From the NCBI GenBank assembly GCA_035707965.1, contig DASSTJ010000071.1, positions 1 through 16,238 on the forward strand: a DNA stretch of 16,238 nucleotides. Direction: 5' to 3'. Position 1 is the stretch's first letter. The number at the start of each line of letters is the position of its first letter. The stretch is from DASSTJ01 sp035707965. Its GTDB lineage: Bacteria; Actinomycetota; Actinomycetes; Actinomycetales; Angustibacteraceae. This document shows positions 1 to 6,672 of this stretch, piece by piece. The notes beneath the pieces were generated by a model that was not told the DNA's origin, ran no database searches, and saw only the letters and a program-made list of their open reading frames with translations. A program made the position numbers and the translations under genes.

Positions 1-1
1 C

Positions 2-172
2 CACGGATTCATCAAGTCCGTGTACTTCCGCGACCCCAACGGGCTACGGCTCGAGGTCACCACGCGGACGGAGCCTGAGGGCTACGTCGAGGAGGCGGCG
101 TCGTCGGCTCGGGCGGCGATCGACGAGTGGACGGCGACGAAGGCTGCGCGACTGGCCACGGCGGGCGCCTGA
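2..172 (+). CDS. VOC (glyoxalase/dioxygenase-fold) protein, C-terminal end
   Basis: Only the last 56 codons are inside the window, in the frame starting at base 2 and ending with TGA at 170-172. The segment reads HGFIKSVYFRDPNG followed by LRLEV, which is the typical last beta-alpha-beta unit of a vicinal-oxygen-chelate domain. In this fold the Glu of the LE pair is usually a metal ligand. The tail after it (about 37 residues, rich in Ala and Glu) looks like a C-terminal helix. VOC proteins include glyoxalases, extradiol dioxygenases and antibiotic-binding proteins, so the substrate cannot be named from this fragment. It converges on the histidine kinase gene on the other strand, 158 bases away. 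Confidence 0.8.
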   Translation, partial: HGFIKSVYFRDPNGLRLEVTTRTEPEGYVEEAASSARAAIDEWTATKAARLATAGA

Positions 173-198
173 CGCCCCGAGCGAGTCGATGGCCTGGG

Positions 199-218
199 CC
201 GGCGCGAAGGAACGCCGG
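199..218. terminator. possible hairpin between convergent genes
   Basis: CCGGCG (199-204) and CGCCGG (213-218) form a perfect 6-bp stem with an 8-base loop, 27 bases past the VOC stop. There is no T-tract on either strand, so intrinsic termination is only suggested by position between two converging genes. The remainder of 173-330 shows nothing else. Confidence 0.3.
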
Positions 219-330
219 TCTGGGCCGTCGCCGCACCGGACCTGCAGCCCGGGTCCCCCGTCGGCGCACTGGGCCGACGTGCCCTTGTGGGAGAGGGCGT
301 TCACGCCTGCCCACGGATTGAGCCTCACAG

Positions 331-2097
331 TCAGGTGGCCGTCGTCGCCGTCGGCTCCGGGATCTCCCAGACCACGATCGTCCCCCCGTCCTGCCCCACC
401 GACACGCTGCACTGCCCGCCGTGGGCGGCCGCACGCTCCTCCAGGTTGGCGAGTCCGCTGCGGCGCCCCGGCCCGGCGGGCAGCCCCACGCCGTCGTCAC
501 GCACCCGCAGCGTCAAGGGCGGTCCGACCCGCAGGTCGACGTCGACCTGGTTCGCGGCGGCGTGCCTGGCCACGTTGGACAGCGCCTCGCGCAGGACGGC
601 GAGAAGATCGGCCGCCACCTCGGGGTCCACACCGGCCAGCGGCCCGTGGGTGCGCAGCCGGGGCGGGAAGCCCAAGGCCTGCTGCGCATCCTTGATCACG
701 GACTCCAGCACGGCGTTGAGACCGCCGTCGGAGGCGGCTCGACCGTGGAGACGGAAGATCGTCCGCCGGACGTCGCGAATGGTGTTGTCCAGGTCCTCGA
801 CGGCGTCGTCCAGCCGTTCGGCGACCACCGGGCGGATGGCGTCACGGGCGGCCGACTGGACCGTGAGGCCGATGGCGAAGAGCCGCTGGATCACCAGGTC
901 GTGCAGGTCCTTCGCGATCCGGTCACGGTCCTCGAGCACGGCGAGGCGCGCGCGGTCCGCCTGTGCCCCCGCGACCTCGACCGCGAGCGCCAGCTGCTCG
1001 CTGAACGACGACAGCATCTCCAGGCCGCTGGATGTCGTGGCCGCCTGATCGGCGTCCTGCCAGCCGAGCAGCAGCGCTCCGACGTCGACGTCCCCTGCCC
1101 TCAGGGGTGACCAGACGACGACGTCCATCCCCTGCACCGCGATCTCGGCGGGCAGCTCTCCGACGTCGATCACGACCGGCGTCCGCACGTCCGTCAGGCC
1201 GCTCACCGGCTCGTCGGGCACGCGGAACCCACGTTGCGGCAGCGGAGCGCACGAGGACACGGCACCCCTCACGACCAGCCCGTCGGCCGGGTCGGTGGCG
1301 GCGCTGGACCACGACGGACGCGTGGTGAGCAGAAGGCACACGTCCGCACTGCTGGCGTGGCGGGCGGCGTCCGCGACCTGGTCGAAGACGTCCTCGCCCA
1401 CCGAGTCGCTGACGAGCAGACGGGTGCTCTCTGCCGCCGCCGCGAGCCACCCCTGCCGCCGTCGAGCCTGCTCGTAGAGGTGGGCGTTCTCGATGGCGAC
1501 CCCCGCGGCGGCGGCCAGCGCCACCAGGACTTCCTCGTCCTGGACGGTGAAGTCCGCCCAGGTGTCCTCCCCGGTGGCCGGGCCGCCGCCCGTGATCTTC
1601 TGGGCGAGGTACAGGTTCCCGAAGACCTCGTCGTGAGTTCGTACGGGCACGCCCATGAAGCTGCGCATGAGCGGGTGATGTGGTGGGAACCCGACCGAGT
1701 GCGGGTGCTCTCTGATGTCGTGAAGCCGCAACGGATACGGGTCGAGAATCAACGTGCCGAGCACACCGCGGCCCCGGGGGAGGGCGCCGATCCTCTCGTG
1801 CAGCTCCGCGTCGATCCCGTGGGTGACGAACTGGACCAGGTGCTGACGGTCCCGGCCGATGACCCCGAGGGCGCCGTACCTGGCGCCCACCAGGAGGCAG
1901 GCTGTGGACACGATGCGCTCGAGGACGAGCGGCAGCTGGAGCTCCGACGAGATCGACACGACGGCGTCGAGCAGAACTGCCTGACGCTCGCGAGCCTCGA
2001 TGACGGCCCCCGCGCGCTCGTGCAGCTCGCCGAGAAGATCGTCCAGCTGGCCCCGGGAGAGGCCCTGGAAGTCCGAGCCCGGCTCATCCTTGGCCAC
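331..2097 (-). CDS. DevS/DosT-like GAF-GAF sensor histidine kinase
   Basis: A 588-residue soluble sensor kinase with no predicted membrane segment. Order: short N-terminal helix, GAF-A about 55-205, GAF-B about 220-375, HisKA_3 dimerisation/phosphoacceptor about 386-452 (H-box RDRIAKDLHD, H399), HATPase about 490-580 (N-box REALSNVARHA 503-513, G-box DDGVGL 534-539). This is the layout and size of mycobacterial DevS (DosS) and DosT, which sense O2, NO, CO or redox through haem in GAF-A and phosphorylate DevR. GAF-A has FPPHHP with H141 and, exactly 22 residues later, Y163 in GNLYL; DevS uses H149 and Y171, the same spacing, so haem binding is likely. No response regulator is adjacent, so the partner must lie elsewhere. 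The start is GTG without a Shine-Dalgarno, consistent with a leaderless transcript from TACGAT 7 bases upstream. It diverges from the universal stress gene. Confidence 0.93.
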   Translation of the reverse strand: MAKDEPGSDFQGLSRGQLDDLLGELHERAGAVIEARERQAVLLDAVVSISSELQLPLVLERIVSTACLLVGARYGALGVIGRDRQHLVQFVTHGIDAELHERIGALPRGRGVLGTLILDPYPLRLHDIREHPHSVGFPPHHPLMRSFMGVPVRTHDEVFGNLYLAQKITGGGPATGEDTWADFTVQDEEVLVALAAAAGVAIENAHLYEQARRRQGWLAAAAESTRLLVSDSVGEDVFDQVADAARHASSADVCLLLTTRPSWSSAATDPADGLVVRGAVSSCAPLPQRGFRVPDEPVSGLTDVRTPVVIDVGELPAEIAVQGMDVVVWSPLRAGDVDVGALLLGWQDADQAATTSSGLEMLSSFSEQLALAVEVAGAQADRARLAVLEDRDRIAKDLHDLVIQRLFAIGLTVQSAARDAIRPVVAERLDDAVEDLDNTIRDVRRTIFRLHGRAASDGGLNAVLESVIKDAQQALGFPPRLRTHGPLAGVDPEVAADLLAVLREALSNVARHAAANQVDVDLRVGPPLTLRVRDDGVGLPAGPGRRSGLANLEERAAAHGGQCSVSVGQDGGTIVVWEIPEPTATTAT

Positions 2098-2104
2098 GGC
2101 TCAG

Positions 2105-2110
2105 ATCGTA
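2105..2110 (-). promoter_or_regulatory. -10 element, leaderless promoter of the sensor kinase
   Basis: On the minus strand TACGAT lies 7 bases before the GTG start at 2097 and matches the actinobacterial TANNNT consensus. The missing ribosome binding site and this spacing suggest transcription starts at or very near the GTG. The -35 region (TGTGAA, about 17 bases further upstream) is weak. Confidence 0.5.
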
Positions 2111-2167
2111 ATCCGGCTCGGCCGTCGTTCACAGCCATGTTTCCGAGCTCGTCAAGCCTGACTCCGG

Positions 2168-2199
2168 CGAGAGGACAAGGTCCGGACCTTGTCCTCTCG
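2168..2199. promoter_or_regulatory. perfect 32-base palindrome, probable operator
   Basis: The 16-base arm CGAGAGGACAAGGTCC is followed directly, with no spacer, by its exact reverse complement; the centre is TCCGGA between 2183 and 2184. It sits between two divergent 5' ends: about 86 bases upstream of the kinase start and about 79 bases upstream of the universal stress gene start. The position excludes a terminator role for either gene and suits a dimeric or tetrameric regulator acting on one or both promoters. It contains nested GGAC/GTCC half-sites that loosely recall DevR/DosR boxes, but it does not match the published 20-base DosR consensus. Confidence 0.7.
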
Positions 2200-2252
2200 T
2201 CAGGTGGCACGGCGCCGACGACCCTCAGAGGACGGGCGCCGAGACGAGGACC

Positions 2253-2258
2253 AGGAGG
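2253..2258 (+). promoter_or_regulatory. ribosome binding site of the universal stress gene
   Basis: AGGAGG lies 4 bases before ATG 2263 and is a near-perfect Shine-Dalgarno. It decides this start against the long upstream in-frame extension that runs antisense across the kinase gene. Confidence 0.8.
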
Positions 2259-2262
2259 CGAC

Positions 2263-3198
2263 ATGTCCGTCGACGGACACTGCGTGCTTGTCGGCACCGA
2301 CGGGAGCTGGCACAGCGGTCCCGTCCTCGACGTCGCGGCCCAGGAGGCATCCAACCGGGGTCTGCCGCTCCTGGTCGTCTCCGTCGTCCGCACCGTGCCG
2401 GATCAAGCACGCCGGCGGCGCGAGTCACAGCGAGGGAACCACGATCGGGATCGCGAGCTGACGGACTGGCGACTCCTCGAGGCCGTCTCCCGGGTCCGGG
2501 GGGTGCACCCAGCGCTGGAGATCCGCACCCACCTCCTTCCGGCCGCCGGGCTGCCCTGGGGAGTCGACGGTGCCAAGAACCGGCCCGAGCCAGACCTCCT
2601 GGTCGTCGGCGCCCGTGGCTCGCACGACCAGCCCGCCTTCGAGCGAGGCACGGTCAGCAGGGACCTCGTCCGTGCCACGGCCTGCCCGGTTCTCGTCGTC
2701 CCCGAGTCAGCCCGCGTGCGGCCGGCGAACCCGGCCACGCGCCCCGACGCCGTCGTGGCGGCCGTCGCCGACGACGCGCTCGGCCCGGAGGTTCTTCGGG
2801 CTGCAGCCGAGCACGCTGCCGCGACACTGGCCCCCTTGCACGTCGTGCACTGCTACACGACCGCCAGCGGGGAGACCGACGAGGAAGCAAGGTCGACGGC
2901 GGCGGCATGGTGCGACCGGCTCGTCAGGGCTCTGGGAGTCGCCGACATGTGGGGGAGCCTCATCCCGCCCCACCTGGTCGTGACCCGTGAGGATCCCGCC
3001 CGGGCCCTGACTCGGCTCAGTGCCACCGCGTCGATGATCGTCCTCGGCATGCACCGGTTGGTCGTGCTCGCCGGGCTGTCGTCGCAGTCGGTGAGCCGTG
3101 AGGTCGTCGGCGGCTCTCGGTGCCCGGTGCTGCTCGTTCCACCGGGGCGTGGGTCCTTGAGATCGCCTGTCGCACGGGTCACCCGGATCACCCCGTGA
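2263..3198 (+). CDS. tandem-domain universal stress protein (UspA family)
   Basis: A 311-residue cytoplasmic protein with two Usp folds, about 5-147 and about 162-293. The first begins VLVGTDGS and has the ATP-binding signature in the form G-x2-G-x9-G-T (G116, G119, G129, T130), then SRDLVRATACPVLVVP. The second ends in SVSREVVGGSRCPVLLVPPG, but the signature is degraded: R265 and Q275 replace the second and third glycines, so it may not bind ATP. Two-domain Usp proteins of about 290-310 residues are common in actinobacteria and are often induced by hypoxia or stationary phase under DevR control. Residues 48-66 are an unusually Arg/Asp-rich loop in domain 1. The gene is divergent from a DevS-like kinase and downstream of a strong palindrome, which fits such control; that is inference. 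Confidence 0.92.
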   Translation: MSVDGHCVLVGTDGSWHSGPVLDVAAQEASNRGLPLLVVSVVRTVPDQARRRRESQRGNHDRDRELTDWRLLEAVSRVRGVHPALEIRTHLLPAAGLPWGVDGAKNRPEPDLLVVGARGSHDQPAFERGTVSRDLVRATACPVLVVPESARVRPANPATRPDAVVAAVADDALGPEVLRAAAEHAAATLAPLHVVHCYTTASGETDEEARSTAAAWCDRLVRALGVADMWGSLIPPHLVVTREDPARALTRLSATASMIVLGMHRLVVLAGLSSQSVSREVVGGSRCPVLLVPPGRGSLRSPVARVTRITP

Positions 3199-3244
3199 CG
3201 CGATAGGGACGAGGCCATCACGGACGCCTCCGGACGAGCCCGTC

Positions 3245-3835
3245 TCACGCCGGGTCGACGACCTTGCTCACGATCCAGGCGTGCTTACCGACCTGGCGCA
3301 CACGCTGGAACCCGTGGTCCTCGAACAGCTCGACGCTGGCGCTGAACAGGAAGCGTCCCTGCGCCTGCCGTCCCTCGGTCACCTCCGGGATCGCTTCCAC
3401 CAGGCCACCGCCGGCGTGGGCGATCTGGTCGAGGGCGCCCCCGAGCGCCGCCCGTGCTACCCCCTGACGGCGATGCTTCGTGTCGACGTAGAAGCAGGTG
3501 ATGCGCCAGTCCGGCACCGGCGGGGCGTCCTTCTCGTACACCCGGCGGTGCTTGATGCGAGGCAGCTCCTCGGCGCTCCCGTACTGGGCCCAGCCTTGCG
3601 CGAGACCGTCGCCGTCGAACACCACCGCGGCGTGCGACCGGTCGGAGCGCACGCGCTCCTCCTTGAGGGTGCGGTTGTCCTGGCCGCTCCAGCAGCCTTC
3701 GGGGTGCCAGCCCATGCACCAGCAGCCGCCGAAGACGCCGTTGTTGCGCTCGACGAGCTCGGCGAACGCGTCCCACGTCGACGAGTCGAGGGGGCGGACG
3801 GTGAGCTCCTGCCCCTTCACGGCACCGGTCGTCAT
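3245..3835 (-). CDS. GNAT-family N-acetyltransferase
   Basis: A 196-residue GNAT-fold protein. The acetyl-CoA pyrophosphate-binding motif is visible as HRRQGVARAAL (121-131), preceded by the beta4 strand WRITCFYVDT. The segment SASVELFEDHGFQRV (166-180) is the usual beta5-alpha4-beta6 part (LFEDHGF). A Cys/Trp-rich stretch, GGCWCMGWHPEGCW (36-49), is characteristic of one actinobacterial subgroup annotated only as GNAT acetyltransferase. The ATG start is separated by one base from the stop of the upstream hydrolase (TGA-C-ATG), indicating translational coupling. A longer in-frame extension to 4060 is rejected because it overlaps the hydrolase. The acceptor substrate (amine, antibiotic or protein) cannot be told. 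Confidence 0.9.
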   Translation of the reverse strand: MTTGAVKGQELTVRPLDSSTWDAFAELVERNNGVFGGCWCMGWHPEGCWSGQDNRTLKEERVRSDRSHAAVVFDGDGLAQGWAQYGSAEELPRIKHRRVYEKDAPPVPDWRITCFYVDTKHRRQGVARAALGGALDQIAHAGGGLVEAIPEVTEGRQAQGRFLFSASVELFEDHGFQRVRQVGKHAWIVSKVVDPA

Positions 3836-3836
3836 G

Positions 3837-4517
3837 TCAGCGCTCCGCCAGCGTGGCGAGCAGCTGGGCGAGCTCCTTGGGGCGACTGAACATCGGCCAG
3901 TGACCGGAGGCGAGGTCGACGTACTCGAGCCTCGTGGCCTTCGCCAGCTCCGGGACATCGCCGCCGTCCACCCACTCCTTGGCCTGCTCCGGGCTGAACT
4001 CCGGGCAGACCAGGACGGTGGGGACGTCGTACCTGCGTTCGTCGGCGAGCCGAACGACACCCTTCGTGACGCCCTCGGGCACCGGGATCGCCGCCGCTGC
4101 CACGCGCCGTCGCGTCTCGTCGTCCAGGTCGTCCGAGTCCGGGCCCTCGAACTTCTCCCAGCCCGGGAAGGGCATCACGCCGTCGACGACGGGGAAGAAG
4201 TCTGCGTAGAGCTCGCCGTCGGCCGAGGGGAACCCGCCGATGAGGGCCGCCGCGCTGACCCGGTCGGGACGGCGGTCCGCCGCGAGCCAGGCCAGGCTGC
4301 ACGCGGCAGAGTGCCCGACGACGAGTGGTCGGTCGGCGGCGTCCACCGCGGCGACGACGGCAGCGACCTGGTCGTCGAGAGTGGCGGACGACGACCCGTC
4401 GCCCTGGCCGGGGAGGGTCAGCGCGACGGCGTGGTGGCCCGACGCCTCGAGCCCAGGCACGACGTCGGCCCACGCCGACCCGTCGAGCCACAGCCCACCG
4501 ATGAGCAGGATGTCCAT
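3837..4517 (-). CDS. alpha/beta-hydrolase fold protein
   Basis: A 226-residue alpha/beta hydrolase. It opens with beta-strand ILLIGGLWLDGSAW (oxyanion-hole region), continues to the nucleophile elbow VVGHSAA with Ser70, and has the C-terminal catalytic His in LASGHWPMF (H206). The acid is less certain; E173 in the CPEFS stretch after strand TVLV is a candidate. The short cap (about 105-160) suits a small ester or amide substrate. Homologues are annotated as alpha/beta hydrolase or esterase without known substrate. GGAGGA at 4522-4527 (minus strand) lies 4 bases before the ATG and supports this start. It is the first gene of a two-gene unit with the acetyltransferase and is divergent from a WYL regulator 106 bases away, its likely controller. 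Confidence 0.92.
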   Translation of the reverse strand: MDILLIGGLWLDGSAWADVVPGLEASGHHAVALTLPGQGDGSSSATLDDQVAAVVAAVDAADRPLVVGHSAACSLAWLAADRRPDRVSAAALIGGFPSADGELYADFFPVVDGVMPFPGWEKFEGPDSDDLDDETRRRVAAAAIPVPEGVTKGVVRLADERRYDVPTVLVCPEFSPEQAKEWVDGGDVPELAKATRLEYVDLASGHWPMFSRPKELAQLLATLAER

Positions 4518-4611
4518 GCCGTCCTCCGTCGCAGGTGATCTCGTGTCGAGCCGTTCCGAGAACCTACGGCCGGTTGCGGACGATCGGCTTCCCCTTCGAC
4601 GTCCGCCTTCC

Positions 4612-4617
4612 TACGCT
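4612..4617 (+). promoter_or_regulatory. -10 element, leaderless promoter of the WYL regulator
   Basis: TACGCT lies 6 bases before GTG 4624, there is no Shine-Dalgarno before that GTG, and the spacing fits transcription starting on the start codon. No good -35 hexamer is visible. This supports the GTG rather than upstream in-frame starts that would overlap the divergent hydrolase. Confidence 0.5.
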
Positions 4618-4623
4618 GCTGCT

Positions 4624-5619
4624 GTGCCGTCCGACCTGAGTCCGACCGCCCGGGCGCTGCGGGCGCTGGAGATCCTCCAGAACCGACCGGGCTCCACCGC
4701 CGACGAGCTGGCGGAGCGCCTCGGCGTGACCGACCGTGCCGCCCGACGCTACGTGGCCATCTTGCGCGAGGCAGGCATCCCGGTGGTGTCGACGCGGGGA
4801 CCGCACGGGGGCTACCGGGTCGGACGCGGAACCCGGCTACCCCCGGTCGTGTTCACCCAGGACGAGGCGCTCAGCCTGGTCATGGCGGTTCTCGACGGCC
4901 AGCCGCAAGCGACCCACCCGGACGACCTCGTCGGGGGAGCTCTCGGCAAGGTGATCCGGGCGCTGCCCGAACGCGTCGGGCGACAGGCGGCGGCGCTTCG
5001 TGAGCACGCCTCAGCGGTTCCCGACCGGCGCGCGGCGCGCCCCGACCCGGCCGTCACCAGCGCCCTGGTCAACGCGGTGGCCGCCAGGCACCGCCTGCGG
5101 CTGCGGTACCGCAGCGAGTCGGGCAACGAGTGGGAGAGCGAGGTCGACCCCTGGGCCGTGGTCGTGCGGCACAGTCGCTGGTACCTGCTGTGCCACAGCC
5201 ACAGCGCGGACGACGTGCGCACCTACCGCATCGACAGGGTGCTCGATATCGACGAGACCAGCCACACCTTCGAGCCGCCCGACGACCTCGATGCGCCTGC
5301 GCTGCTGGAGGAGAAGCTCGGCGCGGGCTGGGAGTACCCGACTCGGGTCACGTTCGACGCGCCGATCGACGAGGTCGCGCCCTGGGTGCCCGGACCGATG
5401 GGGCGGCTCGAGAGCGTGGGGGACCGCTGCGTGCTGGCCGGCAGCACCAGCAACCCCGCCATGTATGCCGGGGAGTGGCTGGCCCGTCTGCCGTTCGGCT
5501 TCCACGTGGACGGCGGTCCCGAGCTGCGGCGCGCCGTCGCTGCTCTGGCGCAACGGCTCTCGGCCGCCGTCCCGGAGTCGTCCGACGACCGACACGAGCC
5601 CGGACGACGCGGCCGCTGA
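4624..5619 (+). CDS. WYL-domain HTH transcriptional regulator
   Basis: A 331-residue regulator (GTG start). An N-terminal winged helix-turn-helix of the HTH_11/DeoR-like type spans about 5-60 (STADELAERLGVTDRAARRY is the recognition unit), followed by the wing GIPVVSTRGPHGGYRVG. The WYL domain is about 145-215, with the hallmark RWYLLCHSH (185-193) and TYRIDRV (200-206). The C-terminal WCX-like region is about 235-315. WYL domains bind ligands or nucleic acid, and this YafY-type subgroup is common in actinobacteria, usually beside the genes it controls. Divergence from the hydrolase-acetyltransferase unit makes that unit the likely target; the effector is unknown. The Arg-rich tail after residue 320 is not conserved in the family. 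Confidence 0.93.
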   Translation: MPSDLSPTARALRALEILQNRPGSTADELAERLGVTDRAARRYVAILREAGIPVVSTRGPHGGYRVGRGTRLPPVVFTQDEALSLVMAVLDGQPQATHPDDLVGGALGKVIRALPERVGRQAAALREHASAVPDRRAARPDPAVTSALVNAVAARHRLRLRYRSESGNEWESEVDPWAVVVRHSRWYLLCHSHSADDVRTYRIDRVLDIDETSHTFEPPDDLDAPALLEEKLGAGWEYPTRVTFDAPIDEVAPWVPGPMGRLESVGDRCVLAGSTSNPAMYAGEWLARLPFGFHVDGGPELRRAVAALAQRLSAAVPESSDDRHEPGRRGR

Positions 5620-5713
5620 GGAGGAGCCGGTCCTGCAGGCGGGACCAGGTCCGCACGACCGACAGGCGAGGTCCGCGGCGGGTGCGTGATTGACTTGGAG
5701 CGCTCGACGGGTC

Positions 5714-5720
5714 GGGGAGG
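5714..5720 (+). promoter_or_regulatory. ribosome binding site of the CDF transporter
   Basis: GGGGAGG lies 5 bases before ATG 5726 and fixes that start; the in-frame TTG at 5690 has no comparable site. TTGACT at 5690-5695 looks like a -35 hexamer, but no matching -10 follows at 16-18 bases. Confidence 0.75.
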
Positions 5721-5725
5721 ACACG

Positions 5726-6664
5726 ATGACCGGCACGCCAGGCCAGCGCGCGCGCCAGCACCACCACGACGACCACCTGGTGGGGACCACCAACCGGTCG
5801 CGACTCGCCCTGGTGCTCGCCATCACCGTGGCGGTGCTGCTCGTCGAGGTCGTGGGCGCGGCGCTCTCGGGCAGCCTGGCTCTGCTCGCGGACGCGGCGC
5901 ACATGCTGACGGACGTCGGAGGCCTGCTGCTGGCGCTCGTGGCCGCGGCGCTCAGCCTGCGGCCGCCCAGCGACAGCCGCACCTGGGGCTGGCGGCGCGC
6001 CGAGGTCGTCGCGGCGGCGTTCCAGGCGGCCGTGCTGCTCGCCGTCGGCGGATTCGTGGTGGTGGAGTCGATACGCCGCCTGGTGTCCCCACCCGAGGTG
6101 CAGTCCGGCGCCATGGTCGTGTTCGGTGTGGTGGGGCTGCTCGGCAACGTCGTCGGGATCGCCGTGCTCTCCGGGTCGCGGGGCGACAACCTCAACATGC
6201 GCGCGGCGTTCCTCGAGGTCGTGAACGACGCGCTGGGGTCGGTCGCGGTGCTGGTCGCGGCCGTGGTCATCGCCGTGAGCGGCTGGACGCGTGCCGACGC
6301 CGTCGCCTCGCTCGTCATCGCGGCTCTCATCGTGCCGCGCACGGTCGGCCTGCTGCGCGAGAGCGTGGACGTGCTGCTCGAGGCGACGCCCAAGGGGCTC
6401 GACCTCAGCGACGTACGCGAGCACGTGCTCGCCATGCCGCACGTCCACGAGGTGCACGACCTGCACGCGTCGCAGGTGGCGACGGGCCTGCCGGTGCTCA
6501 CCGCGCACGTCGTCGTCGACGACGGCTGCTTCCACGACGGTCACCTCCGCACGCTCCTCGACGACCTGCAGGCGTGCTTGGCCGAGGACTTCGACGTCGA
6601 GCACTCGACGTTCCAGTTCGAGGCCGCAGGCCACGTCGGCCACGAGCACGCTGCGCACTCGTAG
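5726..6664 (+). CDS. cation diffusion facilitator (CzcD/ZnT-like metal exporter)
   Basis: A 312-residue CDF transporter, a divalent metal:H+ antiporter of the cytoplasmic membrane. A His/Asp-rich N-terminus (HHHDDH, 12-17) precedes six TM helices (about 27-47, 51-75, 92-112, 127-148, 163-185, 191-208) and a cytoplasmic domain (about 212-298). The TM2 site is DAAHMLTD (H59, D63) and the TM5 site is EVVNDALGS (E164, D168). Classical Zn/Cd exporters have HxxxD in TM5, so Glu in place of the first His gives an HD-ED site. The cytoplasmic domain has the usual HVHEVHDLHA segment (239-248), and the tail HVGHEHAAH is again metal-binding in character. Zn, Co or Cd are the likely substrates. A PucR-type regulator follows 8 bases downstream. 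Confidence 0.93.
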   Translation: MTGTPGQRARQHHHDDHLVGTTNRSRLALVLAITVAVLLVEVVGAALSGSLALLADAAHMLTDVGGLLLALVAAALSLRPPSDSRTWGWRRAEVVAAAFQAAVLLAVGGFVVVESIRRLVSPPEVQSGAMVVFGVVGLLGNVVGIAVLSGSRGDNLNMRAAFLEVVNDALGSVAVLVAAVVIAVSGWTRADAVASLVIAALIVPRTVGLLRESVDVLLEATPKGLDLSDVREHVLAMPHVHEVHDLHASQVATGLPVLTAHVVVDDGCFHDGHLRTLLDDLQACLAEDFDVEHSTFQFEAAGHVGHEHAAHS

Positions 6665-6672
6665 GGGACGCC

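Noticed and set aside
2168..2199. The palindrome as a transcription terminator
   Set aside because: It lies between two divergent gene starts, has no loop and no T-tract, and no gene ends nearby.
1234..3198. A 654-codon plus-strand frame covering part of the kinase gene and the universal stress gene
   Set aside because: Only the part from ATG 2263, preceded by AGGAGG, encodes a recognisable protein. The upstream part is an antisense open frame produced by GC bias across the kinase gene.
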